From: Rhodanobacteraceae bacterium
GTDB taxonomy: Bacteria; Pseudomonadota; Gammaproteobacteria; Xanthomonadales; Rhodanobacteraceae
Assembly: GCA_030167125.1 (NCBI GenBank)
Contig: CP126531.1
Span: forward strand, 806,001-870,000
DNA: 64,000 nucleotides
Reading direction: 5' to 3'
Positions 1 to 9,400 of this stretch are shown here, in pieces. The position numbers and the translations under genes were made by a program. The notes beneath the pieces are model-generated. The model worked only from the letters and a program-made list of their open reading frames with translations, was not told where the DNA came from and did no database searches. Every line of letters begins with the position of its first letter. Within the stretch, counting starts at the first letter, position 1.

Positions 1-1285
1 GCACTGGACCGAGATCGACAACGGCATCACGCCCGACGCCGCGACCAACGTGATCCGCGAAGACCCGCAACGCAAGGGCCTGCTGTTCGCGGGCACCGAA
101 ACGCAGACGTGGGTGTCGTTCGACAACGGCGATCACTGGCAATCGCTGCGGCTCAACATGCCCGCGGTATCGGTGCGCGACCTGCAGGTTCATGGCGACG
201 ACCTAGTCGCCGCCACGCACGGACGCGGGTTCCAGGTGCTGGACGACATTACGCCGCTGCGGCAGATCGACGCGCAGGTCGCGAACGCGAAGGTGACGCT
301 CTACAAGCCGCAAACCGCGGTGCGCGTGCGTTGGGGCATGAACCCGCCGACGCCGTGGCGCATGCCGTCGCTGCCGAATCCGCCGCCCGGCGCGATCATC
401 GATTACCACCTCGCGAGCAATGTGAGCGGCCCGGTGACGCTGGACGTCTATACGGCCGACGGAAAACTCGTGCGGCACTGGTCCAGTGCCGATCCAGAAA
501 AGCCGCTCGATCCCGACAAGCTCGACGTGCCCGACTGGTGGCCGCGTCCGCCGATGAACCTTTCGACGCAAGCCGGCATGCACCGCTTCGTGTGGGACAT
601 GCACTGGCAGCCGATGCCGGGTGCGTTGCAGTTCCTCGATGCCAACCAGGCCATCGAGCACGACACGCCGGTGATGGCGAGTTCGCCCTGGGTGATGCCG
701 GGCAACTACACGGCCAAGCTCACCGTCGGCGGCAAGACGTACACGCAGCCGCTGGCGGTGAAGATGGATCCGCGCGTGAAGACGTCCACCGCCGACCTGC
801 AGCAGCAGTTCGACAAGTCCATGCAGGCTTATCACGAGGCGATGGCGGCGAGCGAGGCGCTGGGCCAGGTGCGCGACATGGAGAAGCAGATCGCGTCGCG
901 CAAGTCGTCGGACAAACTCGCGGCCTATGAAAAGCAGCTCGAAGCGTTGTCGGGCCCGAAGGCGACGTCGCCGTTCGAGTTCTTCTTCCGCCATGGTCCG
1001 CCAAACCTCGGCAGCGTCGGCGGCGACCTGCAGATGCTGATGCTCCGTATGCAGGACGCGGACCAGCCGCCGACCGCGGCGGATGTCGCGGCGCTCGACA
1101 AGACCAGCGCGGAATTGAAATCGTTGATGGATCGTTGGAACGCGCTGAAAGGCCAACCCTTGGCCGCGTTGAACCGCGCATTGCAGGAGGATAGGCAATC
1201 GCCGCTGGTGCTGGCGAAAGCGCTCGCGCCAGTCGACTGGAACGCTGGCTGGATCACCACCAATCGGGATCAGGAAGAGCAGTGA
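1..1285 (+). CDS. Secreted BNR/Asp-box repeat protein, 5'-truncated (paralogue 1)
   Basis: This is the C-terminal part of a large beta-propeller protein. The reading frame is already open at base 2, so the true start lies outside the window and about 427 residues are visible. The first visible part has Asp-box-like text (WVSFDNGDHW) and a propeller closure motif (ATHGRGF, then a 'LDD' turn). A C-terminal domain follows with the pattern 'GMHRFVWDM' and 'MPGNYTAKLTVGGKTYTQPL', as in sortilin/VPS10-like BNR proteins. Its end is closely related to the gene at 5218, which suggests tandem duplication. An extracytoplasmic location is inferred from the signal peptides of the full-length paralogues. 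The substrate is unknown and no catalytic residues are recognised. Confidence 0.85.
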   Translation, partial: HWTEIDNGITPDAATNVIREDPQRKGLLFAGTETQTWVSFDNGDHWQSLRLNMPAVSVRDLQVHGDDLVAATHGRGFQVLDDITPLRQIDAQVANAKVTLYKPQTAVRVRWGMNPPTPWRMPSLPNPPPGAIIDYHLASNVSGPVTLDVYTADGKLVRHWSSADPEKPLDPDKLDVPDWWPRPPMNLSTQAGMHRFVWDMHWQPMPGALQFLDANQAIEHDTPVMASSPWVMPGNYTAKLTVGGKTYTQPLAVKMDPRVKTSTADLQQQFDKSMQAYHEAMAASEALGQVRDMEKQIASRKSSDKLAAYEKQLEALSGPKATSPFEFFFRHGPPNLGSVGGDLQMLMLRMQDADQPPTAADVAALDKTSAELKSLMDRWNALKGQPLAALNRALQEDRQSPLVLAKALAPVDWNAGWITTNRDQEEQ

Positions 1286-1298
1286 ATGTGTGGGAATC

Positions 1299-1389
1299 GT
1301 AGGTTGGGTTGAGCCCAGGCTTCATCTGGGCGAAACCCAACGTTGCGCAGCGTGTTGGGGTTCGCATGGCGCTGCTCACCCCAACCTAC
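1299..1389. repeat. Intergenic inverted repeat (GTAGGTTGGG type)
   Basis: GTAGGTTGGG at 1299-1308 is complementary to CCCAACCTAC at 1380-1389, and inner segments also pair, so the block can form a long hairpin. It resembles the dispersed GTAGG(T/G)TGGGTT-type intergenic repeats common in proteobacterial genomes. It sits with the next repeat in the 327-base gap 1286-1612 between two BNR genes. No gene is seen in that gap. Confidence 0.6.
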
Positions 1390-1400
1390 CTGCTTTTGGT

Positions 1401-1489
1401 CGTCATCCCGGCGAAAGCCGGGATCCATCGCTTTTGAAGCAAGATCAAAATGGATTCCGGATCGCCGCTGCGCGGCGTCCGGAATGACG
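1401..1489. repeat. Intergenic inverted repeat (CGTCATYCCGGCGAAAGCCGG type)
   Basis: The block begins CGTCATCCCGGCGAAAGCC and ends CCGGAATGACG, so its ends are imperfect inverted copies, with a second small GC hairpin inside. This is a familiar dispersed 'GTCATTCCGGCGAAAGCCGG' repeat of proteobacteria. A related copy lies at 21809-21922. Confidence 0.65.
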
Positions 1490-1612
1490 AAAATGTGATC
1501 AGCGACTTGCGTTGACCCAACCTTCACGGATTGCCCTGACTTCCGGCACTCCCTCGACATTGCGGCGGAGGATTACGGTCATGTGGATTTGTTCCCTCGA
1601 CCGGAGACCGCC

Positions 1613-4600
1613 GTGAAAGCACGAGCCGTTGCAGCGCTGTTGTTGCTGACCTTCGCCGGAACCGCGTTGGCCGCGGCGGACAAGCCCACCGGCCCGTTCG
1701 CGAACCTGAAGTTCCGCCACCTCGGCCCTGCGGTTTCGGGCGGACGCGTCAGCGCGACCGTCGGCGTGCCGGGCAAGCCGGGCGTGTATTACGTCGGCAC
1801 CGCCGGCGCGGGGCTGTGGAAGACCACCGACGACGGCGTCAAGTGGGACAACGTGTTCAAGCATGGCGATGCGGCGTCGATCGGCGCGGTCGCGCTGGCG
1901 CCGTCCGATCCGAAGAAGATCTGGCTCGGCACCGGCGAGGCCAATCCGCGCAACGACGTGCTGATCGGCCGCGGCGTGTATTTCTCGCCGGACGACGGCA
2001 AGACCTGGCAGTTCAAGGGACTGGCCGACGCGGGGCTGATTGCCAACATCGTGGTCAGTCCGAACGATCCGAACACGGTGTGGGTTGCGGTGCTCGGCAA
2101 TCCGTGGAAGCCCAGCGCCACGCGCGGCGTGTTCATGACCACCGACGGCGGCAAGACGTGGAAGAAGGTGCTGTACGTCAACGACACCACCGGCGCCAGC
2201 GACATCGAGATCGATCCGTCCAATCCGAACGTGCTGCTCGCGGGGATGTGGACCGAGCAACGCAAGCCGTGGACGCAAGTCAACGGCAGTACCGACGGCG
2301 GCATCTTCAAGTCCACCGATGGCGGACGCACCTGGAACAAGCTCGGCGGCGGTCTGCCCACCACCGATCCGACCGATCGCGTGAAGATCGGCTTTGCGCC
2401 GTCGTCGCCCAACATCGTCTACGCGACGATGCCGACGCAGAAATGCATCCTGTGGGGCAGCACCGATTCCGGCGCCAACTGGAAGTGCATCAGCAACAAC
2501 CATGAACTCGCGGTGCGGATGTTCTACTTCAGTTCGTTCGCGGTCGCGCCGAACGATCCGAAGACGATCTACTTCAGCTCCTTCAACCTGATGAAGTCCA
2601 CCGACGGCGGCAAGACCGCCAAGGTGATCGACCGCGACGTGCACGTGGATCACCACTCGATCTGGATCGATCCGAAGAATCCCGAGCGCATCATCCAGGG
2701 CAACGACGGCGGCGCGTTCGAAAGCGTGGACGGCGGCAAGAGCTGGCGCTCGTTCAACAACATGCCGATCGAGGAGTTCTACACCGTCGCGATTTCCGAC
2801 ACGGTGCCGTTCGGCGTGTGCGGCGGCATCCAGGACGACAACGCCGCGTGCGGCCCGTCCAACAGTCTTTCGAGCGACGGCATCGCGGACGCGGACTGGT
2901 GGAATCCGTCCGGCGGCGACGGTACGTACGTCGTGCCCGCGCCTTCGGATCCGTCGATCGTCTACGCCGCATCGCAGACCGGTTACACCTCGCGCATCGA
3001 TACCCGGAACTGGACAAGCAAGTTCATCCGTCCCGTGATGACCAGCATGAGCGACACGCCGATCTCGCAACTCCAGTACCGCTTCAACTGGGCCGCGCCG
3101 ATCGCGGTGTCGGCGAGCGATCCGAACACGCTCTACATCGGTGCAAACGTGGTGTTCAAGTCCACCGACGGCGGCGCCAACTGGCAGCCGATCTCGAAGG
3201 ACCTCACGCGCGACATCAAGGAGCACCAGCCCGTCGCCGGCGGCCCGGTGTTCCATGACATTTCCAGCGCGGAGAACACCGACACCATCCTTTCGATTTC
3301 GCTTGCACCCACCGATGGCAAGGTGATCTGGGCCGGCACCGACGATGGCCTGGTGTGGGTCAGCAAGGATGGTGGCGCAAACTGGACGAACGTTTCGGCC
3401 GGCCTGCCGCAAGCCGTGTCGCTGGGTCGCATCTACCAGATCGGCGTGTCGCCGTTCGATGCCGGCACCGCGTACATCGCGGTCGATGGCCACATGCTGG
3501 GCGACGAGCATCCGTACGTCCTGAAGACCAGCGATTACGGCGCGCACTGGACCAGCATCGCGAATGGACTTCCGGACAACTATGCCGCGGTGGTGGTGCG
3601 CGAAGACCCGGACCGCAAGGGCCTGCTGGCGCTGGGCACGATGCATGGGTTGTATATGTCGTTCGACGACGGCGCGCACTGGCAGCCGATGACCGGCAAC
3701 CTGCCGACGATGGCGGTGTGGGACTTGAAGTTCACCCAATCGCCGCACGATCTGGTCCTGGCCACGCACGGCTACGGCTTGTGGATCCTCGACAACATCG
3801 AGGCGTTGGAGCAGTGGCAGCCGAAGCTGGCCGACGCTTCGCTGCATCTGTTCCCGTCCGCGCGGGGCACCGAATGGATCGAATTCGACGGCCGCCACAT
3901 CAGTCCCGCGCCGGGCGAGTTCACCACGCCCAATCCGCCTAGCGGACCGACGATCGTCTATTCGCTGGCCAAGGCGATCGACGTGCCGAAGGCTTGCGCG
4001 AAGGAATCGAACAAGGGCAAGGACGACGAGGCCGCGCAGGCCGGCGAACCATCGCAGCAGCGCGGCGACAAGGCGCAGAAAGGCGCGAAGAAACCCGCGA
4101 AGAAGGAGCACAAGCCTTCGTTCGAGCAGTGCAATCCGGTCGTCGTCAGCGTGACCGACAGTTCGGGCAAACCGGTCGCGACGTTCCACGCACCGGGCAA
4201 GGCCGGCATCAACGTTGCCTCGTGGAACATGCGTTACACCGGCATCGAGTTGCCGAAGTCGCTGCGCGAGGAAGAACGCCCCGACGAAAGCGATGCGCCC
4301 AAGGGTCCGCTCGCGCTGCCCGGGTCGTACCAGGTGAAGGTGGAAGCCAACGGGCGCAGCGACACGCAAACCGTGCAGGTGACCGCCGACCCGCGCATCA
4401 ATCCGCCGATGGACGTGCAGCGCGCGGCGTTCGACACCGCGATGCGCCTGCGCGGCGAAGCCGCGGCCGACGTGGCGATGATCGGCCGCAGCTACGCGAT
4501 GATGCAGACGCTCGACAAGGTTCTTGATGCGACCAGGGATGCTGCGAGCGGCAGCGCGAAGGCCAACGTGCATGCAAGCGCGCAGACGTTGAAAGCAACG

Positions 4601-4936
4601 CTCGCCGATTTCTCGAAGGACCTCTGGCTTCCGACCATCCAGTACAAGGTGCCGGAAGACGACCTGCACGAATTGTCGCCGTGGGGCATGAGCTTTTTCG
4701 GGCTCTACCGCGAGTTGTCGCACATGGGTCCGGACCAGGCGCCGAATGCGAACCAGCGCGAATACATCGCGCACCAGGAAGCCGGCCTGCAACCGAAGCT
4801 CGACACCTTCGACGGCTCGCTGCGCCAAGCCGTGCTCGACTTCAACAAGCAGGCGAAGGCGGCCGGCGTGCAGACGCTGGACATCGGCGACCCGGTGAAG
4901 GTGGGCGATCCGAAGTTGCTGGCGTCGGAGAACTGA
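1613..4936 (+). CDS. Secreted BNR/Asp-box repeat beta-propeller protein (paralogue 2)
   Basis: About 1107 residues. I chose GTG 1613 because GGAG lies six bases upstream and translation then begins with a clean signal peptide (MKARAVAALLLLTFAGTALA). An upstream in-frame GTG at 1583 would put 10 residues before it. The protein contains many Asp-box repeats (S/T-x-DGG-x-TW), for example TTDGGKTWKKV and STDGGRTWNK, so two propellers are expected as in VPS10/sortilin-like proteins. Near residues 795-845 there is a Lys/Glu/Gln-rich insert flanked by two cysteines (KACAK ... FEQCN), absent from the other paralogues. A C-terminal domain resembling that of paralogue 1 follows. It is probably periplasmic or secreted. 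Annotation as a glycosyl hydrolase is not supported by any catalytic motif I can see. Confidence 0.85.
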   Translation: MKARAVAALLLLTFAGTALAAADKPTGPFANLKFRHLGPAVSGGRVSATVGVPGKPGVYYVGTAGAGLWKTTDDGVKWDNVFKHGDAASIGAVALAPSDPKKIWLGTGEANPRNDVLIGRGVYFSPDDGKTWQFKGLADAGLIANIVVSPNDPNTVWVAVLGNPWKPSATRGVFMTTDGGKTWKKVLYVNDTTGASDIEIDPSNPNVLLAGMWTEQRKPWTQVNGSTDGGIFKSTDGGRTWNKLGGGLPTTDPTDRVKIGFAPSSPNIVYATMPTQKCILWGSTDSGANWKCISNNHELAVRMFYFSSFAVAPNDPKTIYFSSFNLMKSTDGGKTAKVIDRDVHVDHHSIWIDPKNPERIIQGNDGGAFESVDGGKSWRSFNNMPIEEFYTVAISDTVPFGVCGGIQDDNAACGPSNSLSSDGIADADWWNPSGGDGTYVVPAPSDPSIVYAASQTGYTSRIDTRNWTSKFIRPVMTSMSDTPISQLQYRFNWAAPIAVSASDPNTLYIGANVVFKSTDGGANWQPISKDLTRDIKEHQPVAGGPVFHDISSAENTDTILSISLAPTDGKVIWAGTDDGLVWVSKDGGANWTNVSAGLPQAVSLGRIYQIGVSPFDAGTAYIAVDGHMLGDEHPYVLKTSDYGAHWTSIANGLPDNYAAVVVREDPDRKGLLALGTMHGLYMSFDDGAHWQPMTGNLPTMAVWDLKFTQSPHDLVLATHGYGLWILDNIEALEQWQPKLADASLHLFPSARGTEWIEFDGRHISPAPGEFTTPNPPSGPTIVYSLAKAIDVPKACAKESNKGKDDEAAQAGEPSQQRGDKAQKGAKKPAKKEHKPSFEQCNPVVVSVTDSSGKPVATFHAPGKAGINVASWNMRYTGIELPKSLREEERPDESDAPKGPLALPGSYQVKVEANGRSDTQTVQVTADPRINPPMDVQRAAFDTAMRLRGEAAADVAMIGRSYAMMQTLDKVLDATRDAASGSAKANVHASAQTLKATLADFSKDLWLPTIQYKVPEDDLHELSPWGMSFFGLYRELSHMGPDQAPNANQREYIAHQEAGLQPKLDTFDGSLRQAVLDFNKQAKAAGVQTLDIGDPVKVGDPKLLASEN

Positions 4937-5021
4937 GCGAAGGCGGCGGCGCGGATCGTGGATTCGCGCCGCTCGTTGATCAAATGTGCGGCTTCACTGG
5001 GGCGCGTCATTAAAACCAAAC

Positions 5022-5126
5022 CCGTTCGCGTTGAGCGTAGTGAGCGCAGCGAACGAAGTCGAAACGCATCGCCCTTCGACTTCGGCCCATCTCTGCACGA
5101 GATGGGCCTACGCTCAGGACGAACGG
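5022..5126. repeat. Intergenic inverted repeat (CCGTTCG ... CGAACGG)
   Basis: The block starts CCGTTCGCGTTGAGCG and ends CGCTCAGGACGAACGG, with inner pairs such as GCCCATCTC/GAGATGGGC. It matches the widespread 'CCTTCGAC ... GCTCAGGACGAACGG' intergenic repeat class of proteobacteria. It fills most of the gap between paralogues 2 and 3. Confidence 0.6.
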
Positions 5127-5217
5127 TTCAATCGAATACGTTGGTACCACTCGCCGGCCTTCGATGAAGGTCCGCGAATGCGCAAGCTATGATTCCGGAA
5201 TCCTCCAGGAGAGTGAC

Positions 5218-8200
5218 ATGCCTGTTTCCCGCGTGCGCGTGATCGCGGCTTCGATCGTGCTGGCGTTGTCGGCCGGAGCCATTGCAATGCCTTCCGCCGT
5301 GGCGGCACCGAAGGCCGAAGCGTCCGTGCAGGCGTCGCCGTTCGGTGCGCTGCACTGGCGCCTGATCGGCCCGTTCCGCGCCGGCCGCACGCTCGCCGTC
5401 ACCGGCGTGCCGGGGCAGCCGACGCACTTCTACATGGGCACCGTCGACGGCGGCGTGTGGGAAACGCACGACACCGGCCGCACCTGGCAGCCGCTGTTCG
5501 ACGGCCAGCCGGTGCAGTCGATCGGCGCGATCGCGGTGGCGCCCTCGAACCCGAACGTCATCTACGTCGGCACCGGCGAATCCGACATGCGTTCGGACAT
5601 CGTGCAGGGCGACGGCATGTACAAGTCCGTCGATGCCGGCAAGACCTGGACGCACATCGGACTCGCCGACTCGCAGCAGATCGCGATGATCCGCGTCGAT
5701 CCGCACAACCCTGACCGTGTGTTCGCCGCGGTGCTCGGGCATCCGTATGGTCCGAACGCCGAACGCGGTGTGTTCCGTTCGCTGGATGGCGGCAAGACCT
5801 GGAAGAAGGTGCTCGGTCCGAACGCCGACACCGGCGCGATCGACATCATCTTCAAGCCCGGCGACGCCAACGTGATGTACGCGTCGCTGTGGCAGACGCG
5901 GCGTCCGCCGTGGAACATCTATCCGCCGTCGAACGGGCCGGGTTCCGGTTTGTACAAATCCACCGACGGCGGTGAAACCTGGACGCACATCGAAGGCCAC
6001 GGCTTTCCGTCGAAAAACCTGGGCCGCATCGGCATCGCGATTTCCGCCGCGGCACCCGATCGCATCTACGCGATCGTCGATGCGGAAGAGGGCGGCCTGT
6101 ACCGCTCCGACGATGCCGGCAAGACCTGGAAGAAGACCAGCGGCGATCCGCGCATCTGGCAGCGCGGCTGGTACTTCGGGCAGATCACCGCCGATCCGAA
6201 GAACCCCGACCGCGTCTACGCGATGAACACCATCGAGCTGCGTTCGGACGATGGCGGCAAGACCTTCCTGCCGGTGAAGGGCGATCCGACCGGCGACGAT
6301 TACCACGAATTGTGGATCGACCCGAACGATCCCGACCGCCAGATCATGGGCGTGGACCAGGGCGCGATCATCACCGTGAACGGCGGCAAGACCTGGTCCT
6401 CCTGGTACAACCAGCCGACCGCGCAGATGTACCACGTCAGCACCGACAACCGTTTCCCGTATCGCGTGTATGGCGCGCAGCAGGATTCCGGCGCGGCCGC
6501 CGTGCCCAGTCGCTCGACGTACTACGCGACCATCAACATGATGCAGTTCCACGAGGTCACCGCGGGCGGCGAGAGCGGCATGATCGCGCCCGATCCGAAT
6601 GATCCCGACATCGTGTACGGCGACAAGGTCGACAAGCTCGACCTCAAGACCAGGCAGACGCGCAGCGTCGATCCCACGCTGGCCGATCCCGACATCTATC
6701 GCAGCACCTGGACGCTGCCGCTGGTGTTCAACGCGGCCGACAAGAAGACGTTGTATTTCGGCAACCAGCGGTTGTGGCAGACCACTGACGGCGGCGAACA
6801 CTGGGCCGCGATAAGCCCGGACCTGTCGCGCACCGATCCCGCGGTGCCTTCCAATCTCGACGCGTCGACTGTCGCCGACAACCTGCATCAGGGCGCGCGT
6901 CGCGGCGTGGTGTATTCGATCGGCTCGTCGCCGCTGGACGCGAAGCTTTTGTGGGTCGGCACCGACGACGGCCTGGTCTGGCGCACCGACGATGCGGGCG
7001 CGCACTGGAGCAACGTCACGCCGAAGCAGCTCGGCGCATGGTCCAAGGTCGGCAGCATTTCGCCGTCGCACTTCGACCAGGGCACCGCATTCGTTTCGGT
7101 CGATCGCCACCGGCTGGACGATCGCAAGCCCTACATCTACCGCACCACCGATGGCGGCAAGACCTGGACCGCGATTGTCGCCGGCATTCCCGATGGCGAT
7201 TTCGTCGACGTCGTGCGCGAGGATCCGGTGAAGCGGGGGCTGCTCTACGCCGGCACCGATTTCGGTGTGTTCGTGTCGTTCGACAACGGCGACCACTGGC
7301 ATTCGCTGCAGCAGAACCTGCCGGCGGTGTCGGTGCGCGACATCGACGTCAAGAACGACGACCTGGTGATCGCCACGCACGGCCGCGGCTTCTACATCAT
7401 GGACGACGTCTCCGCGTTGCGGCAGTTGGCGGCGTATCCCGCGAGCTGGGCCACGCGCCTGTACAAACCGGCGGTCGCGTACCGCGTGCGCACGCCGGAG
7501 TTCACCGGCACGCCGCTGCCGAAGGACGAACCCGTCGCGGAGAATCCACCGTGGGGCGCGTACATCGATTACTCGCTGGCCGCGGCGCCCGCCAAGCCGG
7601 TCGAACTTTCGATCTACGACGCCAACGGCACGCTGGTGCGCAGCTATTCCAGCGCCGACAAGGCGCCCAGGCCCGACCCCGCCAGGATCAACATGACGCC
7701 CGACTGGTTCCGCGAACCGGTAGTGCTGGAAACCACGCCGGGCCTGCATCGCTTCGTGTGGCCGCTGCAATACGCGCCGCCTGCTGCGCTGGCGGATGGC
7801 GACGCCTACGCCGATGGCGTGTGGGCGCCGCCCGGCCACTATACGGTGAAGCTCACCGTCGATGGGAAGACCTGGCAACAACCGCTGACCATCGTGCACG
7901 ATCCGCGCGTCACGATCCCGGAATCGGCCTACCGGCAGCAGTTCGAACTGGCGCGCAAGGTCGAGGCCGAACAGGCGAAACTCGCGACCGCGATGGGCGA
8001 AGCCAACACGTTGCACAAGGCCTTGCAGAAGGCGGGCGATGGCGCGAATGGCGACCTCAAGAAATCCATCGACGCGCTGGATGCGAAGGTGGTCGCCGCG
8101 GCCGACATCACCGAAGCGCCCAATCCGTACAACGCCTGGACCTTCCCGCCCAACAACGTCCAGAACTTCCGCTACCTCGGCGGCGCATTCCGCTCGCTGA

Positions 8201-8382
8201 TGCAGGCGGTTGACGGCGGCGCCGATGCCGCGCCGTCACCCGACGCGCAAAGCGGCTACACCAAGCTGAGTGGCATGCTCGATGCTTCACTGCAGAAGTG
8301 GAGTGCGCTCAAGACGACTGAGCTACCGGCGTTGAATGCGAAGCTGAAGGCTACAGGCAAGAAGCCGATCAGCCTTGAGTAA
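5218..8382 (+). CDS. Secreted BNR/Asp-box repeat beta-propeller protein (paralogue 3)
   Basis: 1054 residues. ATG 5218 follows a good ribosome site (CCAGGAGAGTGAC) and gives a signal peptide that reads MPVSRVRVIAASIVLALSAG and ends near 'AVAA'; an upstream in-frame start at 5164 adds only non-signal sequence. Asp boxes recur (SLDGGKTWKKV, STDGGETWTH, TTDGGKTWTA). The conserved 'ELWIDPNDPDR' segment of the first propeller and the 'ATHGRGF' closure of the second are present. The C-terminal domain (from about residue 760) is very similar to paralogue 1, with 'GLHRFVWPL' and 'GHYTVKLTVDGKTW'. It is likely exported and may bind peptide or glycan, but its function is unknown. Confidence 0.87.
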   Translation: MPVSRVRVIAASIVLALSAGAIAMPSAVAAPKAEASVQASPFGALHWRLIGPFRAGRTLAVTGVPGQPTHFYMGTVDGGVWETHDTGRTWQPLFDGQPVQSIGAIAVAPSNPNVIYVGTGESDMRSDIVQGDGMYKSVDAGKTWTHIGLADSQQIAMIRVDPHNPDRVFAAVLGHPYGPNAERGVFRSLDGGKTWKKVLGPNADTGAIDIIFKPGDANVMYASLWQTRRPPWNIYPPSNGPGSGLYKSTDGGETWTHIEGHGFPSKNLGRIGIAISAAAPDRIYAIVDAEEGGLYRSDDAGKTWKKTSGDPRIWQRGWYFGQITADPKNPDRVYAMNTIELRSDDGGKTFLPVKGDPTGDDYHELWIDPNDPDRQIMGVDQGAIITVNGGKTWSSWYNQPTAQMYHVSTDNRFPYRVYGAQQDSGAAAVPSRSTYYATINMMQFHEVTAGGESGMIAPDPNDPDIVYGDKVDKLDLKTRQTRSVDPTLADPDIYRSTWTLPLVFNAADKKTLYFGNQRLWQTTDGGEHWAAISPDLSRTDPAVPSNLDASTVADNLHQGARRGVVYSIGSSPLDAKLLWVGTDDGLVWRTDDAGAHWSNVTPKQLGAWSKVGSISPSHFDQGTAFVSVDRHRLDDRKPYIYRTTDGGKTWTAIVAGIPDGDFVDVVREDPVKRGLLYAGTDFGVFVSFDNGDHWHSLQQNLPAVSVRDIDVKNDDLVIATHGRGFYIMDDVSALRQLAAYPASWATRLYKPAVAYRVRTPEFTGTPLPKDEPVAENPPWGAYIDYSLAAAPAKPVELSIYDANGTLVRSYSSADKAPRPDPARINMTPDWFREPVVLETTPGLHRFVWPLQYAPPAALADGDAYADGVWAPPGHYTVKLTVDGKTWQQPLTIVHDPRVTIPESAYRQQFELARKVEAEQAKLATAMGEANTLHKALQKAGDGANGDLKKSIDALDAKVVAAADITEAPNPYNAWTFPPNNVQNFRYLGGAFRSLMQAVDGGADAAPSPDAQSGYTKLSGMLDASLQKWSALKTTELPALNAKLKATGKKPISLE

Positions 8383-8389
8383 GGAATAC

Positions 8390-8406
8390 AACGCCCTGAA
8401 GGCGTT
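8390..8406. terminator. Short stem-loop after paralogue 3
   Basis: AACGCC (8390-8395) and GGCGTT (8401-8406) pair around a five-base loop just after the stop codon. There is no T-tract, so this is at best a weak terminator or an mRNA end-stabilising hairpin. A TATACT hexamer at 8430-8435 could be a -10 box for the next gene, but no convincing -35 box is seen. Confidence 0.3.
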
Positions 8407-8492
8407 CTAGCCTACTTGGTATCGACCGCTATACTCCATCAAGGCACGCCGCGAATTTGCGATGGCATTGGAGTTGGGGAGGAATATTGCAG

Positions 8493-9380
8493 ATGCTCAA
8501 CCAAGGGGGAGCTTTTGTAAGCCCTCTGCGTTATCCGGGAGGCAAGGGACGATTGGGGCCGTGGATGGCGACCCTGATGCAATCCAATCGGCTAAAAGGT
8601 GGATGCTATGTGGAGCCTTACGCGGGTGGCGCAGGCGCCGCGTTGTTTCTGCTCCTCCAAGGTTACGCCGGGCGAATCGTGATCAACGATGCTGATCCCG
8701 CTATTCACGCCTTTTGGGATACGGTAGTCAATGATACGGAAGCGCTAGTCGACAGGATTTTTAAGTATCCACCTACGATAAAAGCGAGGTCGATCGCGAA
8801 GAATGTGCTTGAAAGAGCACAAGATCATAGCCGCGCGGATGTAGCTTTCGCCGCTTTCTTACTCAACCGGACAAATCGATCGGGAATATTGAATGGGGGC
8901 GTAATAGGCGGGATGGCGCAGAATGGCCCGTACAAGATGGATGCTAGATATAAGGTCGAAAACTTGGTAGCCAGAATCAGAGCCATCGGAGCAGTGCGAA
9001 ATAAGATTAAGGTGTATGGTCTCGATGCGCTGGAGTTCCTGAAAAAAGTTGGAGAGAAACTGCCACGAAAAAAGGTTCTCATCTATCTTGACCCGCCATA
9101 TTACGTAAAAGGCTCGCAGCTTTACCGAAATTGTTATCAACATCCAGACCATGTCGCGGTAGGAAAGGTCGTCAAATCGCTTTCGCGGCCGCTGCTTGTC
9201 ACATACGACGACACACCGGAGATTCGCAGAATTTACTCAGGACTGAAGTGGACGGTGTTCTCACTCAAATATTCCACGCATACCGAACGTCCGCTCGCAA
9301 GCGAGGTTCTGTTTTATAAAAATTTGAAGCTGCCTATGCCTCCGGCTATGACTCGTAGAGCAGATTTGGTTGAGGCATGA
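8493..9380 (+). CDS. D12-class (Dam-like) DNA adenine N6-methyltransferase
   Basis: 295 residues. It transfers a methyl group from S-adenosylmethionine to adenine N6 in DNA. The SAM-binding region is RYPGGKGR (residues 13-20) and YVEPYAGGAGAA (39-50), and the catalytic motif is DPPYY beginning at D200, in the alpha-class (Dam/DpnM) order. ATG 8493 is preceded by GGGGAGGA at good spacing; a TTG at 8457 gives a longer frame but has no ribosome site. Length is typical of a complete enzyme. The codon use is clearly A/T-richer than in the neighbours. It sits 20 bases upstream of a HerA-type gene, so it probably marks host DNA so that a linked nuclease spares it. It could also be an orphan methylase. 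The recognition sequence cannot be read from the protein. Confidence 0.88.
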   Translation: MLNQGGAFVSPLRYPGGKGRLGPWMATLMQSNRLKGGCYVEPYAGGAGAALFLLLQGYAGRIVINDADPAIHAFWDTVVNDTEALVDRIFKYPPTIKARSIAKNVLERAQDHSRADVAFAAFLLNRTNRSGILNGGVIGGMAQNGPYKMDARYKVENLVARIRAIGAVRNKIKVYGLDALEFLKKVGEKLPRKKVLIYLDPPYYVKGSQLYRNCYQHPDHVAVGKVVKSLSRPLLVTYDDTPEIRRIYSGLKWTVFSLKYSTHTERPLASEVLFYKNLKLPMPPAMTRRADLVEA

Positions 9381-9400
9381 AATCAACACGGGGGTGACTG

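Noticed and set aside
1499..4828. 1109-residue open frame on the minus strand
   Set aside because: It mirrors the BNR gene, is Arg/His/Val-rich without motifs, and reflects the lack of stops in GC-rich antisense frames. Similar minus-strand frames at 5128-8016, 18174-20402 and 57905-60454 are rejected for the same reason.
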